This document shows, piece after piece, positions 34,269-45,862 of a DNA stretch of 64,000 nucleotides. The number at the start of each line of letters is the position of its first letter. Position 1 is the first letter of the stretch. Under the pieces are notes generated by a model. The model did no database searches and had not been told where the DNA came from. It saw only the letters and a program-made list of their open reading frames with translations. Source of the stretch: Haloprofundus salilacus (GTDB lineage: Archaea; Halobacteriota; Halobacteria; Halobacteriales; Haloferacaceae); the NCBI RefSeq assembly GCF_020150815.1, contig NZ_CP083723.1, forward strand, positions 2,914,001-2,978,000, read 5' to 3'. The position numbers and the translations under genes were made by a program.

Positions 34269-34526
34269 ATGACGTCTCACGATTCGCCCGATTCGGTTAG
34301 CGAGATGGTGCTGTACGGTACGGCTCAGCACGAGTCGAGAACGGAGAAGACAGAGAGTCTGAAGCGACAGTACGGACCACCCCAACACGAAGCGATGACG
34401 GCTCCGTACCCCTGTTCCGGAAGCGAACTCGGGCGTCCGACCATCGCCGTCGACTCCGACCGCGACGACGGCGAAACCACCACCTCACCGACGGACGCGA
34501 CACGAGACGTTTCAGCGACCGGCTAA
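34269..34526 (+). CDS. 85-residue microprotein with two YGxxQHE motifs
   Basis: Opens MTSHDSPDSVSEMVLYGTAQ; the motif appears first as YGTAQHE and then as QYGPPQHE, which is also in the preceding 54-residue protein. The coding DNA of the shared octamer region matches in 22 of 23 bases (34058-34080 and 34368-34390). The tail is acidic and low in complexity. Probably a duplicated small family; function not known. Confidence 0.55.
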   Translation: MTSHDSPDSVSEMVLYGTAQHESRTEKTESLKRQYGPPQHEAMTAPYPCSGSELGRPTIAVDSDRDDGETTTSPTDATRDVSATG

Positions 34527-34634
34527 CCCCGCGTCGAGGGATGTGGGTCGCTCACGTCCTGCGGTGAGCAAAACGGAGCGAAGTGGAGCGGAGCGACTTG
34601 GAGGCATTCTGCCGGTCTCGGTTCGAAGGTCGGG

Positions 34635-35240
34635 CTATCGATTCAGCGCGGAGAGCGTCTCTGCTGCTTCTCTGGCAGCGGCCAACAGTTCTTTGGCGCG
34701 TCGCGGGTCGTCAGCCGATTCGGCCGCCGTCGCGTACCGCGTCACCGTCCGGACGAGCGCGGTGCGTGCCTCGCTCAGGTCGCCGGAAGCAGAAGCCGAC
34801 TGTGACGGCGACGAACTCGCTATCTGGGTGTTTACCGACGCAGACGAGGTTGGTGTGGACTGCTGTGTGGCCGCCGTATCGTCGGTTACGTCCTCCGCCG
34901 CACGCTGAGTTGTCGACGGCGCCCTCGACTGCGGTGGCTCGGGCGTCACTTCGACTTCGTCGCTTCTCGGCTTCTGCTCTGCCTGCGTCTCGTCGGCTCC
35001 ATCGGCGGCCTGAGTCGCCTCGCTCGACTCGGCGACCTGTGCGTTCTGACACGTCGGACAGAACTCTTGGCCCTGATAGCGGAAAATCGGGTCGCCGCAG
35101 GTGTCGCAGTGTCTGTTCGTCATCGTCGCCCCTTTCAAGAGCAGTTCACTCATCCGCTGGGTGGATTTGCGCTTCTCCTCGTCGCGGGCGAACTTCTTTC
35201 GGAGTTTCTCGCGCTCCGCTTCCTTGTCGAACTCGCTCAT
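34635..35240 (-). CDS. Sjogren's syndrome/scleroderma autoantigen 1 (p27) family protein
   Basis: 201 residues, starting at [20 protein letters not shown]. The family core is [20 protein letters not shown], followed by [12 protein letters not shown], forming a zinc ribbon with four cysteines. Then comes a long low-complexity serine/threonine/glutamine linker and a helical C-terminus ([20 protein letters not shown]). Archaeal members are widespread; molecular role is not established. It is divergent from malate dehydrogenase. Confidence 0.85.
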   Translation of the reverse strand: MSEFDKEAEREKLRKKFARDEEKRKSTQRMSELLLKGATMTNRHCDTCGDPIFRYQGQEFCPTCQNAQVAESSEATQAADGADETQAEQKPRSDEVEVTPEPPQSRAPSTTQRAAEDVTDDTAATQQSTPTSSASVNTQIASSSPSQSASASGDLSEARTALVRTVTRYATAAESADDPRRAKELLAAAREAAETLSALNR

Positions 35241-35448
35241 ATCGCGGCACAAGGTCTCCTGTGCCGAAAAAGTCACCGGGAGAGCGCTCGTCACCTCCGT
35301 GGTATCGCCTCGTTCCGTCTCGCTGTGGGCTCGAAGCACCCGTTCGACGCCGTGCTGTCTACGACTCACGGTCCCGAAATCGAGTTCGTCCGGTTCTATG
35401 GGGGGTTCCGAAGCGCTTAATCGCGTTCCCCGGCCAAATTCACGTGTT

Positions 35449-36363
35449 ATGACGAAAGTGAGCGTGGTCGGTGCCGCCGGAACGGTGGGCGCCGCCGCTG
35501 GGTATAACATCGCGCTTCGGGACGTCGCCGACGAACTCGTCTTCGTCGACATCCCGGACATGGAGGACAAGACGGTCGGACAGGCGGCCGACACGAACCA
35601 CGGCATCGCGTACGACTCGAACACGGTCGTCCGACAGGGCGGCTACGAGGACACCGAAGGTTCCGACGTCGTCGTCATCACGGCGGGCATCCCGCGCAAG
35701 GAGGGACAGACCCGCATCGACCTCGCGGGCGACAACGCGCCCATCATGGAGAATATCAGCTCCTCACTGGCGGAGTACAACGACGACTTCGTCTCCATCA
35801 CCACCTCGAACCCGGTCGACCTGCTCAACCGCCACCTCTACGAGACCGGCGACCGCGACCGTCACAAGGTCATCGGCTTCGGCGGCCGCCTCGACTCCGC
35901 GCGCTTCCGCTACGTGCTCTCCGAGCGCTTCGGCGCGCCCGTGAAGAACGTCGAAGCGACAATTCTCGGCGAGCACGGCGACGCACAGGTGCCGGTGTTC
36001 TCGAAGGTCCGCGTCGACGGCCGCGACCCTGAGTTCTCCGACGAGGAGAAAGACGAGATTCTCACCGACCTGCAGGAGTCGGCGATGGACGTCATCAGCC
36101 GGAAAGGCGCTACCCAGTGGGGTCCGGCGACAGGCGTCGCCCACATGGTCGAAGCCGTCCTCCGCGACACTGGCGAGGTGCTCCCGGGTAGCCTTGTTCT
36201 CGACGGCGAGTACGGTTACGAGGACACCGCCTTCGGCGTCCCCGTCAAACTCGGCTCCGAGGGCGTTGTGGAGGTCGTCGACTGGGATTTCGACGAGTAC
36301 GAAGAAGGGTTGATGGACGACGCCGCCGAGAAACTCCGCGACCAGTACGGCAAAATCGCGTAA
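35449..36363 (+). CDS. mdh: malate dehydrogenase (LDH-like type)
   Basis: Oxidises malate to oxaloacetate with NAD in the citric acid cycle. 304 residues from ATG 35449 ([20 protein letters not shown]), the Rossmann nucleotide motif. Catalytic and substrate residues appear in [16 protein letters not shown] (arginines near 86 and 92), TTSNPVDL, and the catalytic histidine in [13 protein letters not shown] near 175. The NAD-selecting acidic residue follows FVDI. A T5 run at 36387-36391 is a likely transcript end. Confidence 0.95.
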   Translation: MTKVSVVGAAGTVGAAAGYNIALRDVADELVFVDIPDMEDKTVGQAADTNHGIAYDSNTVVRQGGYEDTEGSDVVVITAGIPRKEGQTRIDLAGDNAPIMENISSSLAEYNDDFVSITTSNPVDLLNRHLYETGDRDRHKVIGFGGRLDSARFRYVLSERFGAPVKNVEATILGEHGDAQVPVFSKVRVDGRDPEFSDEEKDEILTDLQESAMDVISRKGATQWGPATGVAHMVEAVLRDTGEVLPGSLVLDGEYGYEDTAFGVPVKLGSEGVVEVVDWDFDEYEEGLMDDAAEKLRDQYGKIA

Positions 36364-36386
36364 CCGCCGCGCTCCGATTCTCTCGC

Positions 36387-36391
36387 TTTTT
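36387..36391 (+). terminator. T-run after mdh
   Basis: Five T residues 24 nt after the mdh stop codon, a standard archaeal termination signal. Confidence 0.45.
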
Positions 36392-36489
36392 CGTGTCGCT
36401 CGCGGACGCGTAGTCGCCGTATTCCACGTCGCGTGCAGGTATTGCGATCATCCACGCCACATGCAATCGTCGCATCTCACACCGAACGT

Positions 36490-36511
36490 AGGCCTCGCGG
36501 CCTGCGAAAAA
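36490..36511 (-). terminator. hairpin and T-run after the small membrane protein gene
   Basis: On the minus strand a T5 run (36507-36511) comes first after the gene end, then the stem AGGCC-GCGA-GGCCT (36490-36503). Either could end the transcript of 36527-36730. Confidence 0.4.
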
Positions 36512-36526
36512 GAGCAGTCTCTCGGT

Positions 36527-36730
36527 CTATCGCGAGAGTTGGTCTAGCAACCGCGTCTGCCGGCGTCGAGCGCGGACGTAGCCGACGGCGCTTTGCCCAC
36601 ACATCAGCAGACAGAACATGACTGCGATCGTCCCGAAGGCCAACCCGAAGTTGGTCGGATCTGGCTCGACGAGGCTCGGGGCGACGCCGATCAGCGGTTC
36701 GGCGACTGCGTGGTCGAGAAGCGGAATCAT
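36527..36730 (-). CDS. small single-pass membrane protein
   Basis: 67 residues from the ATG complementary to 36728-36730. One transmembrane helix (FGLAFGTIAVMFCLLMCG, about 27-45) is followed by an arginine-rich cytoplasmic tail (YVRARRRQTRLLDQLSR), so the N-terminus faces out. The positive-inside pattern and a T-run after the stop support a real gene. Function unknown. Confidence 0.6.
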   Translation of the reverse strand: MIPLLDHAVAEPLIGVAPSLVEPDPTNFGLAFGTIAVMFCLLMCGQSAVGYVRARRRQTRLLDQLSR

Positions 36731-36887
36731 GCTCACGGCTACACCGTCCCACTATAACGATATACGCCTACTAATCAGCGGTAAGCGACTTCAACGTTGA
36801 CGAAATCGCCGCCTACACGGTCGTCGTTTTCGCACCAGACTGCCGTTTCTCCGAAACAGTTAGTAATACAGACATTAATCGTGGGCT

Positions 36888-37352
36888 ATGCGCCGCCGCG
36901 CCCTCCTCTCGATAGCCGGTACCACTGTACTGACCGCCACCGCTGGCTGTACCGAAACGTTCCTGGGCGGTTCGAATCCCGCCGACGTCGGTTCGTCAAC
37001 GACGTCGAACGACACCGCGACGCCGACATCGACGCCCGCACCGACGTTCGACGCCGGAGACGTGAGTGTCGAACTCACCGAGCACGACCTCGTCCGGACG
37101 AACGAAGGAGAATCGGACGAACTCGCCGCAGTCACCGGGACGGTGACGAACACCGGCGACGCGACGCTCTCGGGGCTCTCGCTTCGAGTGTTCTTTCTCG
37201 ACGACTCCGGCGAGACGCTGGAGACGGCGACGGTAGACGTTCGCGAACTCGCCGCCGGACGGTCGTGGACGTTCGAGTCGACGTACCCCGAAACCGGTCA
37301 GTCGGCCGAAGCCGTCGCGGACTACCGCCTCGTCGCCTCGGTCGACGGATAA
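36888..37352 (+). CDS. secreted lipoprotein with FxLYD-like domain
   Basis: 154 residues. The Tat-type signal MRRRALLSIAGTTVLTATAGC ends in a lipobox cysteine at 21 (motif T-A-G-C); the next 30 residues are the usual serine/threonine tether. The body (VTGTVTNTGDATLSGLSLRV onward) has the beta-sandwich pattern of FxLYD-type extracellular domains. Likely anchored outside the membrane by its lipid; role unknown. Confidence 0.75.
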   Translation: MRRRALLSIAGTTVLTATAGCTETFLGGSNPADVGSSTTSNDTATPTSTPAPTFDAGDVSVELTEHDLVRTNEGESDELAAVTGTVTNTGDATLSGLSLRVFFLDDSGETLETATVDVRELAAGRSWTFESTYPETGQSAEAVADYRLVASVDG

Positions 37353-37385
37353 AATAATCCCGCGTCGGGTTTCGTCGATCGCTCG

Positions 37386-38642
37386 TTACTCGCTCGACTC
37401 GATACGGTCCAGTTCGTACTGGAACCCGATGGTGTTCTCCGGCGTGACGCGGAGCGTCCACTCGCCCGCGGCCGGGTCGTTGACGCGGTAGACGAACTCC
37501 TCACCGCCGTTGCGAATTGCATAGTCGTCACCTTGTTCGACGGCGTTCCGCGCGCGCTCGCCGCTCAGGTCAACGAATCCGCTGCTGCTGACGCGGACGC
37601 GTTCGGCCTCGACGACGTTGCCGTCGGGGTCAACGAACTCGACGTCGAAACTGGCGTCCTCACGGTCTTCGGCACCGTGGTAGCCGTTCGGCGAGAGCGT
37701 GAGCGTCACGTTCTCGGTGTCGTCGCTCACCTCGAAGCCGGTCTCGAACGCCTCGGACGGCTGTTTCCAGACGACGAAGTTGACGCCGACCCGCTGCCAG
37801 TAGTCGTTGTTCGCCTGTCGGTTCGGGTCGTTCAAGCCGAGGTTGACGTCGGCGTTGTACCGGCCGCGGTCGGCCGCTTCGGGCGGCGACACGGTGATCG
37901 AAACGGTCGCCGTCTCGCCGGGCGCGATCTGGTTGGGTCCGTCGATATCTATCCACGAGGGGTTCAGCTGATTCGGACAGTGACCGCTGCAGTGCCGTCG
38001 CTCGGTGGTCAGCTCGGGGTTCAGCGGCACGGCGCTGTCGCCGGTGTTCTCGATGACCAGCTGGCGCGTGAAGCTATCTCCGGCTTCGACCTGCGCGCGG
38101 ACGTACGTGTCGGAGTGAATCTTCACGGTCGGCTCTCGCCACACGTTGGCGACGACGTGGGCGGAGTGAATCGGCTGTGCCGGGCGGCCGGGGTAGGTCA
38201 CCGTCTCGTCGGTGAACGCGACGAGGCCGCGGTAGTCGGCCGTCTCCGCGTCTTCGGGAACCTCGACGCTGACGGTGTACTCGGCAGTCTCACCCGCCTC
38301 GATGCTGGTCGGGCCGTCGATGTCGACCCACTCGCTCTCCAGCGGGAACTCCGCCATCGGCGTGGCGGAGAGATGCGGATCGACCTCGACTGCCTCGTCC
38401 TCGCCGTTCTTGACGCTGACGGTGTAATCGAGGCTCTCGCCCGGTTTCACGTCACGATAGCTGTCGTCGGTGTCGATGTACAGTCGGGTGTAGTTGGTCT
38501 CTGCAGTCTCTTCGGTCGCGGCGACGGACGCCGTCGCCGCGTTCACGTCGGTCTCGTCGTCGGCTACCGGGAAGGCAGCCGCCGCCGGTAGTGCGCTCAG
38601 CACGACCAGCGCGACGAGTAACAGGTTGAATCGTCGTGTCAT
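37386..38642 (-). CDS. secreted protein with NEW3/CARDB-like beta domains
   Basis: 418 residues with a Sec signal (FNLLLVALVVLSALPAAAAF). At least two Ig-like repeats are visible, each with the G-E-x-x-x-Y-T-V-S-V and P-x-x-A-x-x-x-x-Y patterns (residues about 60-165 and 185-290); the second has a C-x-G-H-C pair. No C-terminal membrane anchor is seen, so it is probably released or bound to other surface proteins. Convergent with the lipoprotein gene. Confidence 0.75.
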   Translation of the reverse strand: MTRRFNLLLVALVVLSALPAAAAFPVADDETDVNAATASVAATEETAETNYTRLYIDTDDSYRDVKPGESLDYTVSVKNGEDEAVEVDPHLSATPMAEFPLESEWVDIDGPTSIEAGETAEYTVSVEVPEDAETADYRGLVAFTDETVTYPGRPAQPIHSAHVVANVWREPTVKIHSDTYVRAQVEAGDSFTRQLVIENTGDSAVPLNPELTTERRHCSGHCPNQLNPSWIDIDGPNQIAPGETATVSITVSPPEAADRGRYNADVNLGLNDPNRQANNDYWQRVGVNFVVWKQPSEAFETGFEVSDDTENVTLTLSPNGYHGAEDREDASFDVEFVDPDGNVVEAERVRVSSSGFVDLSGERARNAVEQGDDYAIRNGGEEFVYRVNDPAAGEWTLRVTPENTIGFQYELDRIESSE

Positions 38643-38767
38643 GGTTTGGTCGTAGCCGTAGCTCGAGTCGCGACCAAGCGGTGGAGGGCTTGGAGAGCGC
38701 GGAGCGGGCTACACCCCGAAAGATGTTGGAATATATTAAATAACTTTTGACAGACCCGACTCGTCGG

Positions 38768-40513
38768 TCACTGCCCGCCCGACAGTCGCCGTTTGAGCGC
38801 CGTCGCCGTCTTCTCGCCGACACCAGGCACGTCGCGAAGGTCGTCGGCCGACGCCGTCCGGATGCTGTCGACGCTGCCAAATCGCCTGAGGAGATTCCGT
38901 CGCGTCGCGGGACCGACACCCGGCACGTCGTCCAACACTGTCTTCACCTCGTCGCGCAGCGTCTGGTGGTAAGAGACGGCGAACCGGTGGGCCTCGTCGC
39001 GGACGCGCTGGAGCACGTGGAGGTGCGGCGCGTCGCTCGGCCAGTTGTAGACACCCGAATCGGTAATGACCAGTTCCTCGTCTTTGGCCAGTGCAATCGC
39101 CGAAACGTCCCACCCGACTTCGCGGAGTGCGTCTTGGGCCGCGCCCAGCTGCCCGTCGCCGCCGTCGATGAGGAGTAAGTCGGGATTGGGTCTGTCGTCG
39201 CGCCCCTCAACGGCGCGCTCGGCCCGCCAGCGAATCAACTCGCGCATGTTTCCATAGTCGTCGTTGCGGTCGGGCAGTTTCTTTCGTCTGTAGTCGGATT
39301 TTTGCGCGCTCCCGTCCACGAAACACACGTTGCTGCCGACGACGGCCTTTCCTTGGGCGTGACTCACGTCGAACCCCTCGATTCGCGTCGGTCGGGCGAT
39401 GCCGAGCGCGTCCGCCAGCGCTCCGAGCTCGTCGCCGCGGGCGGGACCGCGGCGGGCGTTCTTCAGCGCCAACTCGACGAGCTTCGCTTCCCGACCCGCG
39501 CCCGGGACGCGGACGTCGACGCCCTCGGCTTCGAGCCACGCGAACAGTTCGGCGTCGTCGGGTCGCTCCGAGAGCAGCAGGGCGTCGGGGAGTCGCCGCT
39601 CGGCGTAGTACTGCGGGATAAAGGCCGCCAGTACCTCGGCGACTCTGTCCTCGCCCTCCGGCGCCTGCAGGCGGTGTCGCGACCGGTCGACCAACTGCCC
39701 CCGCTCGCTGTGGAGGCGGGCGACAGTTGCGGTGTCGCCTTCGATAGTCGCCGCCAGCACGTCGACTTCGCGCTCGCGGCTCCGCCCGGAGACAGCTTCG
39801 CCGCCGCCGCCGTGGAACGATTCGACGGCGTCGAGTTTGTCCCGGAGGTTCGCCGCGCGCTCGAACTCCCGGTTCTGCGATGCCTCCTCCATCGCTTGTC
39901 GGAGCGGGTCGGCGAGCACGCCCGTCTCGCCCTCGAAGAATCGCACGACCGAGTTCGCGTCCTTTCGGTACGCTTCCTCGGAGATTTCGCCGGTACAGGG
40001 GGCCGTGCAGAGACCCATCTCGTAGTCGAGACACGGTCGGTCGCGCCCGCTGTACTTGTGGTCCGAACAGCCGCGGACGCCGTACGTCTCTCGGAGCGCC
40101 TTCACGACGACGTCCACTCTCCCTTTGTCGGTGTATGGACCGAACACCGTGGCTCCCTCCTCGGGGTCGCGCGTCACCTCGATTCGCGGGACGGGGTGGT
40201 CGGTCAACTGGACGAGCGGGTAGGATTTGTCGTCCTTGAGGCGGACGTTGTACTTCGGTTGGTGGCGCTTGATGAGGTTCGCTTCCAAGAGGAGCGCCTG
40301 CGTCTCGGTGTCGGTGACAGCGAAATCAATTTTCTCGGCTCGCCGAACCATCCGCCGGATGCGGTCGCTGCGGGGGTCGGCGTACGACCGGACTCGACTC
40401 CTGAGGTCGACGGCTTTCCCCACGTACAGAACTACGTCGTCGGCCAGAAACTGGTAGACGCCGGGCTCTTTCGGTAAGTCGGCTACACGTTCGCGAACGC
40501 CGCTCGCGTCCAT
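38768..40513 (-). CDS. uvrC: excinuclease ABC subunit C
   Basis: Makes both incisions in bacterial-type nucleotide excision repair. The start is ATG 40513 ([20 protein letters not shown]); upstream codons are not family-like. 581 residues: GIY-YIG nuclease ([17 protein letters not shown]), cysteine region [23 protein letters not shown] motif near 200-235, RNase H-like nuclease ([29 protein letters not shown]), and the C-terminal HhH pair [17 protein letters not shown]. Haloarchaea carry UvrABC obtained from bacteria. Confidence 0.95.
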   Translation of the reverse strand: MDASGVRERVADLPKEPGVYQFLADDVVLYVGKAVDLRSRVRSYADPRSDRIRRMVRRAEKIDFAVTDTETQALLLEANLIKRHQPKYNVRLKDDKSYPLVQLTDHPVPRIEVTRDPEEGATVFGPYTDKGRVDVVVKALRETYGVRGCSDHKYSGRDRPCLDYEMGLCTAPCTGEISEEAYRKDANSVVRFFEGETGVLADPLRQAMEEASQNREFERAANLRDKLDAVESFHGGGGEAVSGRSREREVDVLAATIEGDTATVARLHSERGQLVDRSRHRLQAPEGEDRVAEVLAAFIPQYYAERRLPDALLLSERPDDAELFAWLEAEGVDVRVPGAGREAKLVELALKNARRGPARGDELGALADALGIARPTRIEGFDVSHAQGKAVVGSNVCFVDGSAQKSDYRRKKLPDRNDDYGNMRELIRWRAERAVEGRDDRPNPDLLLIDGGDGQLGAAQDALREVGWDVSAIALAKDEELVITDSGVYNWPSDAPHLHVLQRVRDEAHRFAVSYHQTLRDEVKTVLDDVPGVGPATRRNLLRRFGSVDSIRTASADDLRDVPGVGEKTATALKRRLSGGQ

Positions 40514-40676
40514 TCGTCTCCGATTAGTGGCGGACGGGCTTGAGGGTGACGCGTTCGGGCCGTTCCGACCGGTTGCGGCTGTCACCGCTGTGACCGCCAG
40601 TGCGGGGCCGGTTCGCCGACGAAGACCGCTGAGACTGTCCGCCACCTACAAACCGCCGTCGGCCGAACCTCGGAGC

Positions 40677-40940
40677 ATGACCGACACCGTCCGCTGCTGG
40701 TTCGTCGAACGCGACTACACCGACCGCGACCTCATCGTGCTCACCTACGCAACGCTCGACGGCGAGCGGAGCTACAGAAAGGAACTCTCAGTCACCGTCA
40801 TCGACAAGTACGACACGACTGCTGCCGTCGACGTCGACCCGGACAACCTCGAAACGATCAACGACCCCGAGCGACGCGAACGTTACGCGACCGAGGCCGA
40901 GCGGATGGCGGAGTCGCACGCGCCCGACGACGAGGTGTAA
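40677..40940 (+). CDS. haloarchaeal hypothetical protein
   Basis: 87 residues from ATG 40677: MTDTVRCWFVERDYTDRDLI. A compact, acidic, probably alpha/beta protein known to me only as a conserved haloarchaeal family of unknown role; the beginning (VRCWFVERDY, LTYATLDGER) is the recognisable part. It is divergent from uvrC and precedes the ABC transporter. Confidence 0.7.
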   Translation: MTDTVRCWFVERDYTDRDLIVLTYATLDGERSYRKELSVTVIDKYDTTAAVDVDPDNLETINDPERRERYATEAERMAESHAPDDEV

Positions 40941-41067
40941 CTTCCTCATCGGTGTTCTGCGGCGGTCGTACGGCCGCTATGCTGTGAAACGGCCCCGCGA
41001 AACGCCCACGAACCACGGTAGCACGGAACCCAAAACACTTTATTTTGGACCGCGGCAAGCCCGGACC

Positions 41068-41994
41068 ATGCCAGCGATTGAACTGTCGGACGTGACTAAG
41101 CGGTACGGCGACGTGACGGCCGTCCGCGACCTCGACCTCACAGTCTCGGAGGGCGAGGTGTTTGGCTTCCTCGGACCGAACGGTGCGGGGAAGTCGACGA
41201 CGATAAACATGCTGTTGGACTTCGTTCGTCCCACCTCGGGGACCGTGCGCGTGTTGGGCCACGACGCCCAGCGCGAGAGCGTCACCGTCCGGCAGCGAAC
41301 CGGCGTGCTCCCGGAGGGGTTCGACGTGTACGACCGCCTCACCGGGCGCAAACACATCGAGTTCGCGCTCCGCTCGAAGGACGTCGACGTCTCCCCCGAC
41401 GAGATGCTCGCGCGCGTCGGTCTCTCGGACGCGGCCGATCGGAAGGCGGGCGGCTACTCGAAAGGGATGCGCCAGCGTCTCGCGCTCGGGATGGCGCTCG
41501 TCGGCGATCCGGACCTTCTCATCCTCGACGAACCCTCGTCGGGGTTGGACCCCGCCGGAGCGAAGGAGATGCGCGACATCGTGCGCGGCGAGGCCGAACG
41601 CGGCGCAACGGTGTTCTTCTCCAGTCACGTGCTCGGACAGGTCGAGTCGGTCTGCGACCGTGTCGGCATCATGCGCGAGGGCGAACTCATCGCCGAGGAC
41701 AGCATCGAGAGCCTCCGCGACGCGGCGGGCGGCGAGGAGACGCTCGTGCTCACCGTCGACAGCGCCAGTCAGGACGACCTCGACGCCGTTCGCGCGCTCG
41801 AGGGCGTCTCCGATGCGACGACCGACGGCGGCACCGTCACCGTCTCCTGTGACAGCGGTGCGAAGACGAAAGTCATCGCCGCGCTCGAAGAACAGGGCGT
41901 TACCGTCAACGACTTCGAAACCCAGTCGGTGTCGCTGGAGGACCTCTTCCTCTCGTACACCGAAGATGAACGGAAACCGGAGGCGTCGGCATGA
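41068..41994 (+). CDS. ABC transporter ATP-binding protein (ABC-2 exporter type)
   Basis: 308 residues. Walker A GPNGAGKST near 37-45, signature YSKGMRQRLALG, Walker B LLILDEPSSGLDPAG, and the H-loop S-S-H-V-L. The C-terminal extension is the DUF4162-like tail seen in daunorubicin/CcmA-type subunits. It overlaps the permease by ATGA, forming a two-gene export unit. Substrate unknown. Confidence 0.92.
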   Translation: MPAIELSDVTKRYGDVTAVRDLDLTVSEGEVFGFLGPNGAGKSTTINMLLDFVRPTSGTVRVLGHDAQRESVTVRQRTGVLPEGFDVYDRLTGRKHIEFALRSKDVDVSPDEMLARVGLSDAADRKAGGYSKGMRQRLALGMALVGDPDLLILDEPSSGLDPAGAKEMRDIVRGEAERGATVFFSSHVLGQVESVCDRVGIMREGELIAEDSIESLRDAAGGEETLVLTVDSASQDDLDAVRALEGVSDATTDGGTVTVSCDSGAKTKVIAALEEQGVTVNDFETQSVSLEDLFLSYTEDERKPEASA

Positions 41995-42806
41995 GTTGGC
42001 AAGCCGTCGCGCGGAAGGATTTCGAGGACGCCGTCCGCTCGCGGTGGGTGCTCGGTCTCACCGCGTTCTTCGTGTTGCTCATTGCCGCCGCGGCGTACTT
42101 CGTCCGCCCCGGACCCGGCCAGACGTTCAGTTCGAACCAGCTACTCGGACTGGTCAGCGGGACGCTCGTGACGACGCTCATCCCGCTCATCGCGCTTGTG
42201 ATGGCGTACAGCGCAGTCGTCGGTGAGCGCGACTCCGGATCACTGAAGCTCCTGCTAGCGCTGCCGCACTCGCGCGCCGACGTGGTGTTCGGGAAAGTCG
42301 TCGGCCGCTCGCTGGCGTTAGCCGTACCCATCGTCGTCGGGTTCGTCGTTCCGGCGCTGCTGTTGGCGGTCGGTCCGTTGCAGTTCGACGCCGGTTCGTA
42401 CATCGGCTACACCCTTCTCACCGTCTTCCTCGGCGTCGTCTTCGTTGCCATCGCCGTCGGCTTCTCCGCGGCGATGTCTTCGCAGCGACTCGCCGTCGCC
42501 GGTGCCATCGCGCTGTACTTCCTGTTCGTCCCGCTGTGGGGGGCGGTTCGGTTCCCGCTGCAACTGTATCTCGGGATGGGCGGCGGCCCGTCGTGGCTCC
42601 CCGTCTCCGGACAGGACCTGTTCACGGCGTTCCAACTGTTGAACCCGAACGCGGCGTTCAAAATAGTCTCCAACGCGTTCCTGGGTGGAGAGTTGTTCAG
42701 CGGGCAGAGCGCGCAACTGCAACTCGCCGCCGTCGGGATGCTTCTCGTGTGGCTCACGGTGCCGCCGCTTCTCGGCTATCTTCGATTCGAATCGGTCGAC
42801 CTCTGA
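41991..42806 (+). CDS. ABC-2 type permease
   Basis: 271 residues with six hydrophobic helices (first: VLGLTAFFVLLIAAAAYFV). The family pattern SGTLVTTLIPLIALVMAYSA with G-E-R-D-S-G-S-L-K-L-L-L-A-L-P follows, typical of ABC-2 (NosY-like) permeases. Partner of the preceding ATPase; their start and stop codons overlap. Confidence 0.9.
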   Translation: MSWQAVARKDFEDAVRSRWVLGLTAFFVLLIAAAAYFVRPGPGQTFSSNQLLGLVSGTLVTTLIPLIALVMAYSAVVGERDSGSLKLLLALPHSRADVVFGKVVGRSLALAVPIVVGFVVPALLLAVGPLQFDAGSYIGYTLLTVFLGVVFVAIAVGFSAAMSSQRLAVAGAIALYFLFVPLWGAVRFPLQLYLGMGGGPSWLPVSGQDLFTAFQLLNPNAAFKIVSNAFLGGELFSGQSAQLQLAAVGMLLVWLTVPPLLGYLRFESVDL

Positions 42807-42822
42807 ACCCGACTGCGGAGTT

Positions 42823-44940
<2,118 letters not shown>

Positions 44941-44982
44941 TCATACTCGCTAGTTTTAGTCAAGCCTTCGATTAAGGCAATC

Positions 44983-45789
44983 ATGAACAAACGCTTCCTA
45001 GCTGTTTCGGTCGTCGTCCTCCTGGTGGTGGTCAACGCGACGATGATCTCGTTCGTCCTCTATCCGTTTTCGGAGAGGGGCCACCGTCCGGTCGAGGAAG
45101 CGTTCGTTGTCGGCGAGTCCGACGAGTACGCGGTCGACGCGAAGCTCACCGTTGACGGCGACCCGATCGTTTCGGTCGAGGCGGTTGTCTCGGACTCTGA
45201 GGGACGGTACATGCGTTACGTGTCGGAGGGTGCGGTCACCGAATCCTATCAGAACGCGACCACCGACATGATTCGGACCCGTAGTGTGTTCACCGGGGAG
45301 AAGGCTGACCAGAGAGTACAGCGTATCCGAGATGACCCCGACCGCACAATCGTCAACGAGGAACGGGAGGGCGGAACGGTCTCCGTCGTCTCGGTCGTCG
45401 AAGACCCCGGCTACGAGTTAAACCCTTCGGGGGCCGCGTCGGTGGTCGTGCGGACGCTGCTGCTCGCGTCCTACGATCGAGTCGACGCAACTGACAAGCG
45501 GGGCCTCCGAGTACTTCGCCCGCAGAGCGGTTGGTACAACGGAAGTCGGTCGTACCGTCTCACTGACGCCTCCGGCGAGATGCGATTCGACCCAGCGACG
45601 AACGTGATACACTCGGCAAACATAGAGTGGACGCTCACGACCGACACGCAGACGTACGCTCACTACCTTTTAAGCCGGAATAGTGCCGTCACACAGGAGG
45701 TCTCGTACGAATACAGGGAAGAAGAGATTCGCGTCGACGCCCCTGACTGGGCTGACGACGCTGCGACCGCGGCGCGCGGCGATTCGTAA
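44983..45789 (+). CDS. membrane-anchored extracellular protein, haloarchaeal
   Basis: 268 residues from ATG 44983. An N-terminal anchor (FLAVSVVVLLVVVNATMISF) is followed by an outer domain of beta-strand character, acidic and without cysteines. No enzyme motif is recognised. The codon pattern is that of the core genome. It is divergent from ligA and followed by the aminotransferase gene on the same strand, 73 nt apart. Confidence 0.65.
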   Translation: MNKRFLAVSVVVLLVVVNATMISFVLYPFSERGHRPVEEAFVVGESDEYAVDAKLTVDGDPIVSVEAVVSDSEGRYMRYVSEGAVTESYQNATTDMIRTRSVFTGEKADQRVQRIRDDPDRTIVNEEREGGTVSVVSVVEDPGYELNPSGAASVVVRTLLLASYDRVDATDKRGLRVLRPQSGWYNGSRSYRLTDASGEMRFDPATNVIHSANIEWTLTTDTQTYAHYLLSRNSAVTQEVSYEYREEEIRVDAPDWADDAATAARGDS

Positions 45790-45862
45790 CGAGCCGAGTC
45801 GTCTTCTGGCGACGTTTGCGAATCCCGCGAGGCTTATGCGGCCGGGCACTGAACGGCGGCGT

